Source of the DNA: Amycolatopsis eburnea
GTDB lineage: Bacteria; Actinomycetota; Actinomycetes; Mycobacteriales; Pseudonocardiaceae
DNA: 64,000 nucleotides
Reading direction: 5' to 3'
Assembly: GCF_003937945.1 (NCBI RefSeq)
Contig: NZ_RSEC01000059.1
Location: 417,422-481,421, forward strand
Positions 1-8,037 of the stretch are shown here, one piece after another. Each line of letters opens with the position of its first letter. The first letter of the stretch is position 1. The notes beneath the pieces are model-generated. The model saw only the letters and a list, made by a program, of their open reading frames with translations. It did not search any database and was not told the origin of the DNA. The translations under genes were made by a program, and so were the position numbers.

Positions 1-214
1 CGCGCAGCTCGGCGAGGCCGGCCACGGCGACGCCGTCGGGGAACGCGCGGGTCACCGAGCCGGCGACCCGGCCGGCGAGCCGGGTCTTGCCCACCCCGCC
101 GGGACCGGTCAGCGTGACCAGGCGGGCCTCGCCGAGCAGGCGCCGCACTTCACCCTCGTCCTCGGCGCGCCCCACGTAGCTCGTGAGGTCGCGTCGCGCT
201 CCGCCCGCCGTCAT
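1..214 (-). CDS. ATP-binding transcriptional regulator (AfsR/LuxR-type), N-terminal fragment
   Basis: Only the first 71 codons are inside the window; the gene runs off the left edge. The start ATG is at 214-212. The visible protein begins with TSYVGRAEDE (residues 11-20), the usual lead-in of actinobacterial ATP-dependent regulators, followed by a Walker A loop GPGGVGKT (about residues 37-44) and a hydrophobic strand FPDGVAVAGLAEL. This is the layout of NB-ARC/AAA regulators of the AfsR, SARP or COG3903 LuxR groups. Which output domain it carries (LuxR HTH, TPR or other) cannot be seen. It is divergent from the PucR gene that starts at 401. Confidence 0.7.
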   Translation of the reverse strand, partial: MTAGGARRDLTSYVGRAEDEGEVRRLLGEARLVTLTGPGGVGKTRLAGRVAGSVTRAFPDGVAVAGLAELR

Positions 215-302
215 CCGAATCCGTCCACCACCGACATCCTGATCGGTCCCGGCCGCGCTGTCCATGTGGCCCAACGCCCGATGCGCCGATCGGCGGCAGG
301 GT

Positions 303-321
303 ACGTATCGCGGGGATACGT
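303..321. promoter_or_regulatory. Inverted repeat upstream of PucR gene (putative operator)
   Basis: ACGTATC and GATACGT form perfect 7-bp arms separated by 5 bases (GCGGG). The site lies 80 bp before the PucR start at 401 and about 90 bp before the divergent ATPase-regulator start at 214, so it could serve either promoter. The sequence is seen; the binding protein is not known. Confidence 0.45.
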
Positions 322-400
322 GTTTCTGTCGACGCGTCCGGCGGCGACGGCGGGCCAGACTCGGCGCTCCAGCGCTGCCCGCCCGCTCCGGAGGTCGACG

Positions 401-1480
401 ATGACCACCCCCTTGCCCCCTGGTGCCGCGGCGCCGCTCGCCCGCGCGATCGTCGCGGGCATCCGGCACGCCGTCCCCGAGCACGCCCCGCTGTTCGACG
501 CGGACGCCGCGGAGTTCGTGGCGGCGCTGCTGAGCGGCTCCCGGCCGGCGCCGGTCGGGCGCACGGACGCCTTCCGCCGCGCCGGCGTCGCGGAGCACGC
601 GGCAGGCGGCGACCTCGACCGCCTGTCCCGGGCCTACCAGGCGGGCGGCCGCCGCGCGCTCCCGATCGTGGCGGAGCTGGGCCGCCGGGCGGACGCGGGT
701 GTCGTCGGTGCCGGGGTGGACGCCGTGCTCCGCTGCGTCGACATCCTGATCCGGCTGTCCACCGAGGCGTTCCGGGCCGCGCACGTGCCGACCGCCACCG
801 ATCTGCGCCGGGACCTGGTGCGCCGGCTGGTGACCGGCGGGCCGTGGACCGACCTGGCCGCGCGTGCGGGCTGGCAGCCGCCCGAGCGCGTCGTGGCCGT
901 CGTCGTGGCGGCCGGGGCGCGCGTCGCGCCGTTCACCCCCGGAATGCTCACCGACCTCACGGCCGCACCGCCCTACCTGCTGCTCCCGGCGAGTGCCGAC
1001 CTGACGCGGGTACTGGGCCACGGCCCGGCCGCGACGGGGCCGGTCGTCCCCGTGCCCGAAGCGGCGACGTCGCTGTACTGGGCGCAGCGGGCGTGGGAGC
1101 TGCGAGGCCGTGGCGTGCTGCCCGGTGACGGCCTCGTCCGGTGGCCCGACCACCTGACCACCCACTGGCTGGTCGCGGACGAGCTGCTGACCGGCGCGCT
1201 CGCCGCACGCAGCCTGGCGCCGTTGTCCGGGCTGGCCCCGAACCAGCGCGCGAAGCTCGCCGAAACCCTCGACGCGGTGCTCGATGCCCGCGGCGGTGCG
1301 CCCGAAGTTGCGGGAAGGCTGGGTATCCACCCGCAGACCGCGCGAAACCGCCTTCGCCGGTTGCGTAGTTTGTTCGGGGCGCGGTTGGACGATCCTGAAG
1401 AACGGCTCGGCCTGCGGATCGCACTGCGGGCCGAGCGGGTGCTGGCCGCCGAGGCCGAGTCCGTGGCGCGAACCGCTTGA
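401..1480 (+). CDS. PucR-family transcriptional regulator
   Basis: A 359-residue protein. The C-terminal segment (about residues 300-345, GGAPEVAGRLGIHPQTARNRL) is the HTH_30 helix-turn-helix typical of the PucR/CdaR family, in which purine or sugar-acid catabolism genes are often controlled. The N-terminal two thirds is a helical sensor-like region without a recognised ligand domain. The ATG at 401 is chosen because GGAGG sits 9 bases upstream; an in-frame upstream start at 266 would add 45 low-complexity Arg/Pro-rich residues and is unlikely. A 7-bp dyad lies at 303-321. The next gene is on the opposite strand, tail to tail, and gives no hint of the regulon. Confidence 0.8.
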   Translation: MTTPLPPGAAAPLARAIVAGIRHAVPEHAPLFDADAAEFVAALLSGSRPAPVGRTDAFRRAGVAEHAAGGDLDRLSRAYQAGGRRALPIVAELGRRADAGVVGAGVDAVLRCVDILIRLSTEAFRAAHVPTATDLRRDLVRRLVTGGPWTDLAARAGWQPPERVVAVVVAAGARVAPFTPGMLTDLTAAPPYLLLPASADLTRVLGHGPAATGPVVPVPEAATSLYWAQRAWELRGRGVLPGDGLVRWPDHLTTHWLVADELLTGALAARSLAPLSGLAPNQRAKLAETLDAVLDARGGAPEVAGRLGIHPQTARNRLRRLRSLFGARLDDPEERLGLRIALRAERVLAAEAESVARTA

Positions 1481-1493
1481 CCGTGGGTCGCGA

Positions 1494-3485
1494 TCAGGCG
1501 GGTGGGTGCCACAGGCGGACGGGCCCGTCCTTGCCGAAGGTGGCGATGGTCCGACCGTCCGGGCTGAACCTCGCCCAACGGACGTCGGTGAGGGTGGCGA
1601 TCGCGTGGCCGTCCGCCAGGTCGGTGAACGTGAGGGTGGCGTCGGACAGCGTGAGCAGGCGGGTGCCGTCCGCGTTCAGCTGGGCTTGGTTGTCCGGGGC
1701 CGGTGCGATCGTGATCGGGGCGCGGACCTGGTTGTGGGTGACCGGGTCCCACAGCCGGACGTAACAGGTCTCCGCCGTTTCGTCGACCGTGATCAGGTAC
1801 CGGCCGCCCGGGGCGAACGAGACCCAGCGGTATGAATCGTCCTTCTGCAGCGTGATCGCCGGTCCGCGTTGCTGCCGGGTGGTGGCGTCCCACAGGGTCA
1901 GCGGCTCGGGCGCGCTGCCGGCGGCCCAGTCGCGGATGGCCAGGGTGCGGCCGTCCTCGCTGAAGGCGGCCTGCGTGACATTGGCCGTGGTGTCGGCGAA
2001 CCAGGTTTGCCGGCGGCCGGGGACGTCCCAGAAGTAGACGCCCGATTCGTGGCCGGTGTCGTCGGCGGCGACGGCGAGGGTTCGGCCGCCGGGGCTGAGC
2101 GTCGGGTGCAGGAACCGGGTGTCGACCTTCCCGGCGTCGAGGGGCGCGGCCGCCGGGCTGCCGGTCGCCACGTCCCACTGCTGCACGACCGCGTGGTCGC
2201 TGTCGAGTTTCGCCGTGACGAGGGTGCGGCTGTCGGCGGTGAAGGTGAAGTCCTCCGCGCCGTTTTCGCCGAACGGGCCGAGGATCTGGCCGAGCTGACG
2301 GCCGGTGGCCACCTCCCGCAGCTGCACGGTCCCGTCGGTGTTCTCGACCGCGAGCACCCGGCCGTCCGGGCTGAACTGCGCCCAGCGCGCCTGCTCGGTC
2401 CCCGCGATGGTGCCGGCCGGGACGAGGTGGGGCGCGGCCGGCGGCGGTGCCGGGGGTTGCGGTGGTGGCCAGAGCTTCCAGGCCGTGACGCCGCCGGCGG
2501 CGAGGACGACCACGGCGATCGCCACGGCGAGCACGCGCCGCCGGGGCCGGGCGAGGACGGCCGTGGCCTGCCGGGCCGGCGCGGGCGGCGCGACCCGGGT
2601 CGGCGCGTCCGGTGCGCTGCCGGCCAGTCTCGCGACCTCGGCGTGCCGCTGCCGGATGAGCTCTTCCACCTCGGGCGGCCACGGCCGCGCGGAGGGTGCC
2701 TGCGGGCCGATCGATTCGACGAGCTCCGCGGCGGTGGGCCGCCGGTCGGGAGCGGCGGCGAAGCAGGGCCGGACGATCTCCCGGATCGACGACGGCAGCG
2801 CGCCGAGGTCGGGGTCGGCCAGCACGACGTTGTTCAGCGTCTGCAACGTGTTCCCGCCGTCGAACGGGCTGGCGCCGGTGCAGGCGGCGACGAGCACGGC
2901 GCCGAAGGAGAAGATGTCCCCGGCTTGGGTCGCCGGTTCGCTGCGCGCCTGCTCCGGGGACATGAACGCGGGCGAGCCGATCAGCCAGCCCGACCGCGTG
3001 ATGCCGGGCCGGTCGTCGGCGGCGCGGGCGATGCCGAAGTCGATGACGCGCGGCCCGTCGTCGGCGAGCAGCACGTTGGACGGCTTGAGATCGCGGTGCA
3101 CCAGGCCGGCGCGGTGGATTTGGCGCAGCGCGCCGGCGAGCCCGGCGGCCAGCCGGAGCACGGCGGCTTCGGGCAGCCCGCCGAGCGCCGTGAGCGTTTC
3201 GTCCAGCGACGGCCCCGGAATGTGCACGGAGGCCAGCCACGGGGTCTCGGCGTCGGGATCGGCATCGACGACGGCCGCGGTGTAGGCACCCGAAACAGCT
3301 TGCGAGGCACGGACTTCCTCGCGGAACCGCGCGCGGAAGCCCGGGTCTTCGGCGAGGTGCCGGTGCACGAGCTTGAGCGCGACGAGCCTGCCGTCGGGGC
3401 CGCTGCCGAGCACCACCTGGCCCATGCCGCCGCTGCCCAGCTGCCCGAGGATCCGGTACGGCCCGATCGTGCTGCGGTGGTCGAT
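1494..3485 (-). CDS. Membrane Ser/Thr protein kinase with C-terminal WD40 repeats
   Basis: A eukaryotic-type (Hanks) kinase of 663 residues. With the proposed start, the Gly-rich loop LGSGGMGQV is at 16-24, the ATP lysine is K38 (VALK), the catalytic loop HRDLKPSN is at 130-137, DFG is at 149-151, and SPEQA follows. One transmembrane helix (about residues 313-337, RRRVLAVAIAVVVL) separates the cytoplasmic kinase from an outer region of WD40-like blades (FSPDGR and RLWDP motifs, about 350-663), probably a beta-propeller. There are no PASTA domains. The frame has no ATG, GTG or TTG before the glycine loop. An ATC codon at 3485-3483 sits 6 bases after a strong GGAGG and gives the normal spacing to GPYR, so a rare ATC start (or a sequence variant of ATG) is the best reading. 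Confidence 0.85.
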   Translation of the reverse strand: MDHRSTIGPYRILGQLGSGGMGQVVLGSGPDGRLVALKLVHRHLAEDPGFRARFREEVRASQAVSGAYTAAVVDADPDAETPWLASVHIPGPSLDETLTALGGLPEAAVLRLAAGLAGALRQIHRAGLVHRDLKPSNVLLADDGPRVIDFGIARAADDRPGITRSGWLIGSPAFMSPEQARSEPATQAGDIFSFGAVLVAACTGASPFDGGNTLQTLNNVVLADPDLGALPSSIREIVRPCFAAAPDRRPTAAELVESIGPQAPSARPWPPEVEELIRQRHAEVARLAGSAPDAPTRVAPPAPARQATAVLARPRRRVLAVAIAVVVLAAGGVTAWKLWPPPQPPAPPPAAPHLVPAGTIAGTEQARWAQFSPDGRVLAVENTDGTVQLREVATGRQLGQILGPFGENGAEDFTFTADSRTLVTAKLDSDHAVVQQWDVATGSPAAAPLDAGKVDTRFLHPTLSPGGRTLAVAADDTGHESGVYFWDVPGRRQTWFADTTANVTQAAFSEDGRTLAIRDWAAGSAPEPLTLWDATTRQQRGPAITLQKDDSYRWVSFAPGGRYLITVDETAETCYVRLWDPVTHNQVRAPITIAPAPDNQAQLNADGTRLLTLSDATLTFTDLADGHAIATLTDVRWARFSPDGRTIATFGKDGPVRLWHPPA

Positions 3486-3562
3486 GGTGTCCTCCAGAAA
3501 CCTGTGATCGCACCGATCCTGGCACCTCGGCGGCAGCCGTGGGGGCGGTTGGCGGGAACCGG

Positions 3563-4258
3563 TCAGCCGCCGTGGCGCACGCGGAACTCGGTGCCGTCCG
3601 GATCCGCCAGTACGACGGTGCCGTCGTCGCGGGTGCCGAGCCGAGTGGCGCCGAGGGAGATCAGCTTCTCGACCGCCGCTCGCCGGTCGCCGTCCGGGAG
3701 CAGTTCGAAGCGCTGCCGGTTCGCCGGCGCGGGCGGGTTTTCCCAGGTGTCCCAAGCGACTTTCGTGCCGCCGCGCGGTGACTGGATCGCGGTCTGCTCG
3801 CCCTGGTCCCACACCAGCGGCCAGCCCAGCGCCTTGCTCCAGAACAGGCCGGCCCGCCGGCTGCCGGCGCAGGTCAGCTCGCCCAGCGGGCCGCACCCGG
3901 CGAGGTAGTCGTTGCCGGGCTCGATCACGCAGAACTCGTAGCCCGCCGGGTCGGCCAGGACGACGTGCGGCTCCTCGGGGCGCTGCCCGACGTCGGTGTG
4001 GCGGCCGCCGAGGCTGATCGCCGTGGCCACTGTGTGCTGTTGGTCGTCGAGGTCGGCGCTGGTCAGGTGCAGGTGCATCCGGTGCGCGCCGACCCGGCCG
4101 GCGCGGCCCGGGACGAACCGCAGGCCGAGCTGGGTGTCCCCGCCCGGCAGCAGCACACCGCCGGCGTCCTCGACGACGTCCCGACCGAGCAGAGCGGCCC
4201 AGAAGCGTGCCGGTTCAGCCGGGTTCTCCGCCTCGAAGGTCACCGCCAGCGAACGCAT
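3563..4258 (-). CDS. Two-domain VOC (glyoxalase/bleomycin-resistance-like) protein
   Basis: A 231-residue protein made of two tandem vicinal-oxygen-chelate modules. The first starts LAVTFEAENPAEPARFWAAL and ends VVLADPAGYEFCVIEPG. The second starts GSRRAGLFWSKALGWPLVW and ends VLADPDGTEFRVRHGG. Such tandem VOC proteins usually bind metal or small hydrophobic compounds; the substrate is unknown. The ATG at 4258 begins directly at the first beta strand. An in-frame start at 4294 would add 12 residues that look like a leader of no known domain. It lies upstream of the kinase in the same direction (77-bp gap). Confidence 0.75.
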   Translation of the reverse strand: MRSLAVTFEAENPAEPARFWAALLGRDVVEDAGGVLLPGGDTQLGLRFVPGRAGRVGAHRMHLHLTSADLDDQQHTVATAISLGGRHTDVGQRPEEPHVVLADPAGYEFCVIEPGNDYLAGCGPLGELTCAGSRRAGLFWSKALGWPLVWDQGEQTAIQSPRGGTKVAWDTWENPPAPANRQRFELLPDGDRRAAVEKLISLGATRLGTRDDGTVVLADPDGTEFRVRHGG

Positions 4259-4302
4259 TCCCGGAACGTAGCCACCGGCCCGGGCGGGCGGCAAGCCAAT
4301 AT

Positions 4303-4460
4303 GGGTCAGCTGGCCGGGCCGCCGACCAGCCGCCGTCGATCCGCAGCGTCGTCCCGGTGGCCGCGCGCAGCGCGGGGTCGGCCGCCAGCGCGACCGCGGC
4401 CTCGATCTCCCGGACGACTTCGGCGGCGTGAGCGGCGTTCGCGCGGTAGTGGACGATCAC
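4303..4460 (-). pseudogene. Short-chain dehydrogenase remnant with large internal deletion
   Basis: Reading leftward from a GTG at 4460, the frame gives VIVHYRANAAHAAEVVREIEA, which matches the region just after the NAD-binding loop of classical SDR enzymes. It continues at once into AVALAADPALRAATGTTLRIDGGW, the usual C-terminus of the same family (TGTTLRIDGGW is the C-terminal signature). The Gly-rich TGxxxGxG start and roughly 150 residues including the YxxxK active site are missing. The join is in frame, so this looks like a deletion within one SDR gene. The normal stop after GGWSA is also lost. Confidence 0.7.
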
Positions 4461-4560
4461 GTGGTGCCCGTGCGCGCCGCCCGCGGCGGGCGGCTCCGCC
4501 TTCTGTGCTCGGCCGCAGAGGTCGATGAGTGGTCGGTCGCCTGGAACCCCATGCCGTCAG

Positions 4561-4597
4561 GGCCACCTTACGGGCGTCTGACGCCCGTAAGGTGGCC
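4561..4597. repeat. 37-bp perfect palindrome (terminator-like intergenic element)
   Basis: GGCCACCTTACGGGCGTC and its exact reverse complement flank a single T. Weaker outer pairing (GCCGT upstream, ACGGC downstream) extends it. It lies 3' of the leftward TetR gene and next to the SDR remnant. There is no T-tract. Its design (gene 3' end, near-perfect long arms) resembles the palindromes at 16182, 19462, 40076 and 43051, but the sequence belongs to a different family. Confidence 0.75.
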
Positions 4598-4682
4598 TTA
4601 ACGGCAGTCGGCGAGAAACCCGATCGCGACCGGCCACGGGAGACTGCCTGCCGGTGCCGGGTCGCCGGTTTGTTGTGCAACG

Positions 4683-5294
4683 TCAGGCGAAGGTCCGCAC
4701 GATCGTTTCGGCGGCGTTGTCGGCGACCGCGTCGATCTCGGCGGCCGGGAGCCGGCGGGTTCCGAGCTGCGAGCGGCGTTCGAGCGGGCCGGTCAGCAGG
4801 GCGAGGAACTGCTCCGCGACGACCGCGGGATCGCAGTGGCGCAGCTGCCCGCCGACGACCAGCCGGGCGAGGCGGTCCGCGAGCGCGTCGGCCAGCCGTC
4901 CGGCGGTGACCGCGTGGACGTCGGTCAGCAGCTCCGGAAACCGGCCCAGCTGGGCGTAGGTGAGCGTGCGGAGGGCGCGGGACTGCTCGTCGCAGCAGCG
5001 GCGGGCCAGGGCGCGGGCGGCGCGCGTGAGGCTCCGGCGTGGGTCGCCGTCCGGGGCGATCCGCGCCACCGCCGCGAGGTTGGCCGCCGCGACCTGCTCC
5101 GCGGCCGCGGCGAGCGCGGCGCGGAACAGGGTGTCCTTGTCCTGGAAGTGGTTGTAGACCGTGGGTTTCGCCACCCCGGCCGCGTCGGCGATCTCCTGGA
5201 CGTTCGCCGCGTCGAAGCCGGCACGGGCGAAGACGGCGAACGCGGCGTCGAGGATCGCCTGCCGCTTGTCGATGCGGCCACCGGTCCTGGTCAT
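4683..5294 (-). CDS. TetR-family transcriptional regulator
   Basis: A 203-residue one-domain repressor. The TetR_N helix-turn-helix is at about residues 10-56 (ILDAAFAVFARAGFDAANVQ, then GVAKPTVYNHFQDKDTLF). The rest is the helical ligand and dimerisation domain, close to the TetR_C type found in AcrR-like proteins. It is divergent from the Dabb gene at 5363 and shares a 68-bp intergenic region with it. A 16-bp dyad (5332-5347) overlaps the predicted start of Dabb transcription, so it probably represses its neighbour and perhaps itself. The inducer is unknown. Confidence 0.9.
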   Translation of the reverse strand: MTRTGGRIDKRQAILDAAFAVFARAGFDAANVQEIADAAGVAKPTVYNHFQDKDTLFRAALAAAAEQVAAANLAAVARIAPDGDPRRSLTRAARALARRCCDEQSRALRTLTYAQLGRFPELLTDVHAVTAGRLADALADRLARLVVGGQLRHCDPAVVAEQFLALLTGPLERRSQLGTRRLPAAEIDAVADNAAETIVRTFA

Positions 5295-5302
5295 GGACGT
5301 AG

Positions 5303-5347
5303 TTTACAACGGCCGCATCAGTTCGCTAATTTGAACTCACGAGTTCA
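5303..5347 (+). promoter_or_regulatory. Promoter and TetR operator for the Dabb gene
   Basis: TTTACA (5303-5308) and TAATTT (5327-5332) with an 18-base spacer make a good vegetative promoter in a G+C-rich genome. It is followed directly by the 16-bp dyad TGAACTCACGAGTTCA (5332-5347; 7-bp arms, 2-base centre) over the predicted transcription start near 5339. The position between a TetR gene and its divergent neighbour makes it the likely TetR operator. The assignment is inference from position and symmetry. Confidence 0.65.
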
Positions 5348-5362
5348 CTTTGGGAGGACACC

Positions 5363-5749
5363 TTGATCGTCAACCTGCTGCGGTTCCGCTTCCGCGACGA
5401 CGTCACCGAGGACGAGCGCGAAGCCGTCCTCGAAGCCATGCGGCGGACGGCGGGCGTCGAATCCGCCGCGTTCGGCACCGTCGGCCGGGACCTCGGTGAC
5501 CCGGCCGACGGCTTCACCCACGCCTACTGCGTCGGCGTCGAAGACCTCGCCGCGCTCGAGCGGTACATGCACGACCCGGTGCACCTGGCCGGGGACGACG
5601 TCATCCTGCCGCGTCTGGCGCGGCTCTCGGCGGTGCGGTTCACCGACGACGAAGACCCCGAGACCGGCGCGAAGATCTTCGCGTTGCACCAGGCGAAGCT
5701 CGCGAAGTACCCGGACTGGGAGCGGCAGCTGAACGCGATCCCCGCGTGA
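5363..5749 (+). CDS. Dabb (dimeric alpha-beta barrel, stress-responsive) protein
   Basis: A 128-residue protein. It starts IVNLLRFRFRDDVTEDE and contains GRDLGDPADGFTHAYCV and YMHDPVHL, the pattern of the Dabb/stress-responsive A+B barrel family (Pfam Dabb). Members include small cyclases and proteins of unknown role in stress. The TTG at 5363 is preceded by GGGAGGACACC, an excellent ribosome binding site, and no ATG is available nearby. It is probably controlled by the divergent TetR gene. Its C-terminus lies 7 bp from the end of the convergent LLM oxidoreductase gene. Confidence 0.75.
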   Translation: MIVNLLRFRFRDDVTEDEREAVLEAMRRTAGVESAAFGTVGRDLGDPADGFTHAYCVGVEDLAALERYMHDPVHLAGDDVILPRLARLSAVRFTDDEDPETGAKIFALHQAKLAKYPDWERQLNAIPA

Positions 5750-5756
5750 GCGCCGC

Positions 5757-6587
5757 TCACCCGGCCCGCACGGCTTCGGCGACCGCGAGGAGCGTGGCGA
5801 CCGGCTCGTCGCCGAGGGGGTAGACGCCGACCTGGTCGGCGCCGGCGTCCCGGTGGGCCAGCAGCCGGGTCGCGACGGTGGCCGGGTCGCCGTGGGCGAC
5901 GAGCGCGTCGATGAGGCGGTCGCTGCCGGCGCCGGAAAGGTCCTCGTCGGTGTAGCCGAGCCGCCGGAGGTTGTTCGCGTAGTTGGCGACCGCCAGCGCC
6001 GTTCCGGGTGGCGCGTTCCGGGCGATCGCGCGCGCTCGTCCGGCGTCCGGCTCGACGAGGGCGAAGTGCCCGGGCAGCAGCAGCTTGCCCGTGCCGACGG
6101 CGGAACGCGCCTGGCGGGTGTGCTCGGCGGGCACCATGCACGGGATGGTGCCCGCGGTGCGGTCGCGGGCCAGGCGCAGCATCCTCGGCCCGAGCGCGGC
6201 CACCACCACCCGCCCGGCCGGGACGCCCGCCCGGTCGAGCCGGTCCAAATAGGACACGAGGGTGTCGTACGGCGACGCCCACTCGGCGTGGACCTCGCGG
6301 TGCCCGATGCCGACCCCGAGGACGAACCGGCTGGGGTGCTTGGCTTCGATGCGGTGGTAGGAGGCGGCGACGGTGTCCGCGTCGGCGGTCCAGACGTTCA
6401 CCACGCTGGTGCCGACGACCAGCCGGGTGGTCGCGTCGAGCAGCCGCTCGGCGAGGGCGAGGTCGGCCGGCGGCGAGGCGTCCAGCCAGAGCGTGCCGTA
6501 GCCGGCCCGCTCGACTTCCGCCGCGCTCTCCGGGGTGACTTGGTGCTCGCGCAGGTGCGCGCCGAACAGGCCGAGATCGATGGTCAT
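5757..6587 (-). CDS. LLM-class oxidoreductase, probably F420-dependent
   Basis: A 276-residue TIM-barrel protein of the luciferase-like monooxygenase superfamily. Typical segments are the start IDLGLFGAHLR, GYGTLWLD (about 29-36), TTRLVVGTSVVNVW, YHRIEAKHPSRFVLGVGIGH and the C-terminal GADQVGVYPLG. It resembles the actinobacterial TIGR03620 group that is thought to use coenzyme F420; the substrate cannot be predicted. It is divergent from the LysR gene at 6678 (90-bp gap), a common arrangement in which the LysR protein controls its neighbour. Confidence 0.8.
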   Translation of the reverse strand: MTIDLGLFGAHLREHQVTPESAAEVERAGYGTLWLDASPPADLALAERLLDATTRLVVGTSVVNVWTADADTVAASYHRIEAKHPSRFVLGVGIGHREVHAEWASPYDTLVSYLDRLDRAGVPAGRVVVAALGPRMLRLARDRTAGTIPCMVPAEHTRQARSAVGTGKLLLPGHFALVEPDAGRARAIARNAPPGTALAVANYANNLRRLGYTDEDLSGAGSDRLIDALVAHGDPATVATRLLAHRDAGADQVGVYPLGDEPVATLLAVAEAVRAG

Positions 6588-6677
6588 GCCGCGACTTCAG
6601 CACGGCGGCGCGGCGCGAACCAGGACGAGGCCGCACGCGCAGCGATAACCTGGCGGCATCGTCGCAGGGGAGGACCG

Positions 6678-7526
6678 GTGGAACTACGGGCATTGCGGTA
6701 CTTCGTCACGGTCGCCGACGAACTGCACTTCGGCCGGGCCGCCGACCGGCTGCACATCGCCCAGCCCGCGGTCAGCAGGCAGATCGCCCGGCTGGAACGC
6801 GAGCTGGGCGTCCGGCTCTTCGACCGCTCACCGCGCCGGGTCCGGCTCACGGCGGAGGGCCTCCGGGTGCTCGACGCGGCGCGCGAGGCACTGGCGGCCG
6901 CCGACCGCGTCCGCGTCGCGGCGACCCCGCGGGCGGGCGTGATGCGCATCGGCACCGGCACCGGGCAGTTCACCGCGCGCCTGGAGCGGGGAATCGACGC
7001 GTTGCGCGAGCGGGCGCCGGCGTTCGACGTGGTGCTCGTCGACCTGCCGCTGCCCGCGCGCCTGAACGCCCTCCGGCAGGGCGAAGTCGACCTGGCACTC
7101 GCGCGGGGGGTGCGGGCCGCGCCCGGGCTGCGGGTGCTGCCGACGTGGACCGAGTCGCTGTTCGCGGTGGTGTCCGCGCGGCACGCGGCCGCCGATCGCG
7201 CGGCCGTCGGCGTGGCGGAACTGGCCGACGGTCCTTTCCGGACGGCCGAGGACCACGACCCGTCGGTGGTGACGGCGCTGCGGGAGGCCGGTGTCCCGGT
7301 CCGCGCGGGACACCGGGCGGCCACGGTCGGGGACACGATCGTCGAGGTCGGCTCCGACCCGGGCAGCTGGACGGTGCTGCCCGCCGACCAGGTCGCCGAC
7401 CTCCGCTCGACCCGGGTGCGCGCGATCCCGCTCGACCCGCGCACGACGATCACGGGCAGTGTCGTCATCCCGGCCGACCTCCCGTCCGGCTGCGCGGTGG
7501 CCCACCGAGCGGCTTTCGGCGATTGA
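6678..7526 (+). CDS. LysR-family transcriptional regulator
   Basis: A 282-residue protein. The winged HTH is at the N-terminus (ELRALRYFVTVADELHFGRA, AQPAVSRQIARLERELGVRLF, about residues 2-60). A periplasmic-binding-like effector domain follows (about 90-275, with DLALARGVR and VLPADQVADL). The GTG at 6678 is chosen because GGGGAGG lies just upstream and the protein then starts exactly at the conserved ELR motif. Likely target: the divergent LLM oxidoreductase at 5757-6587. Confidence 0.9.
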   Translation: MELRALRYFVTVADELHFGRAADRLHIAQPAVSRQIARLERELGVRLFDRSPRRVRLTAEGLRVLDAAREALAAADRVRVAATPRAGVMRIGTGTGQFTARLERGIDALRERAPAFDVVLVDLPLPARLNALRQGEVDLALARGVRAAPGLRVLPTWTESLFAVVSARHAAADRAAVGVAELADGPFRTAEDHDPSVVTALREAGVPVRAGHRAATVGDTIVEVGSDPGSWTVLPADQVADLRSTRVRAIPLDPRTTITGSVVIPADLPSGCAVAHRAAFGD

Positions 7527-7538
7527 CCGCTCGCCGGT

Positions 7539-7571
7539 TTTTACAACACCTACTCATGTAAAATACGCTTG
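7539..7571 (+). promoter_or_regulatory. Leaderless promoter overlapped by a dyad
   Basis: TAAAAT (7559-7564) ends 6 bases before the GTG at 7571, so transcription should begin at or within a base or two of the start codon; no ribosome binding site is visible. Perfect 7-bp arms TTTTACA (7539-7545) and TGTAAAA (7557-7563) overlap the -10 element, which suggests a repressor site. Confidence 0.55.
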
Positions 7572-8002
7572 TGGACCAGACCTCCGGCGCGCTCCTGAGC
7601 GCCTTCAGCTTCACCTGGCTCGGCCTGGTGATCGGCATCTCCTTCATCGAGGCACCGCTGAAGTTCCGCGCGCCCGGGGTGACGATCCCGCTCGGCCTGG
7701 GCATTGGCAGGCTGGTGTTCCGGGCGCTCAACGTCGTCGAGTGCGTGCTGGCCGCCGGGCTCGTCGTCGCCGTGGCCGTCGGGGGTTTCGCGACACCGGC
7801 GAGCGTGCTGGTCATCGCCGTTCTCGTCCTGCTGGCGATCCAGCTCGCCGTGGTCCGGCCGCGGCTGAACCGCCGCACGGACCGGGTGCTGAGCGCGCCG
7901 GATGGCGCGGAGCTGCCGCGGTCGCGCGCGCACCTCGCCTACGTCGGTGCCGAGGTGCTGAAGGTCGCCGCACTGGTGGCGCTGGGCATCGCCGCCCGCT
8001 GA
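7571..8002 (+). CDS. Small integral membrane protein, function unknown
   Basis: A 143-residue protein with four predicted membrane segments: about residues 8-27 (AFSFTWLGLVIGISFIEAPL), 48-70 (RALNVVECVLAAGLVVAVAV), 75-95 (ASVLVIAVLVLLAIQLAVV) and 122-142 (YVGAEVLKVAALVALGIA). The motif FIEAPLKFRAPGVTIPLGLG in the first loop is shared, as far as I recall, by small actinobacterial membrane proteins of unknown role. It starts with GTG and appears to be translated from a leaderless transcript. No function is assigned. Confidence 0.7.
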   Translation: MDQTSGALLSAFSFTWLGLVIGISFIEAPLKFRAPGVTIPLGLGIGRLVFRALNVVECVLAAGLVVAVAVGGFATPASVLVIAVLVLLAIQLAVVRPRLNRRTDRVLSAPDGAELPRSRAHLAYVGAEVLKVAALVALGIAAR

Positions 8003-8037
8003 CCGGGCCGGACGCCGTTGTGGGGTAGGAACGGGTC

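Noticed and set aside
973..3525. Long leftward frame of 850 codons over the PucR gene and kinase
   Set aside because: It crosses two genes in the wrong frame and is extremely rich in Arg, Pro and Ala; the kinase motifs lie in the other leftward frame.
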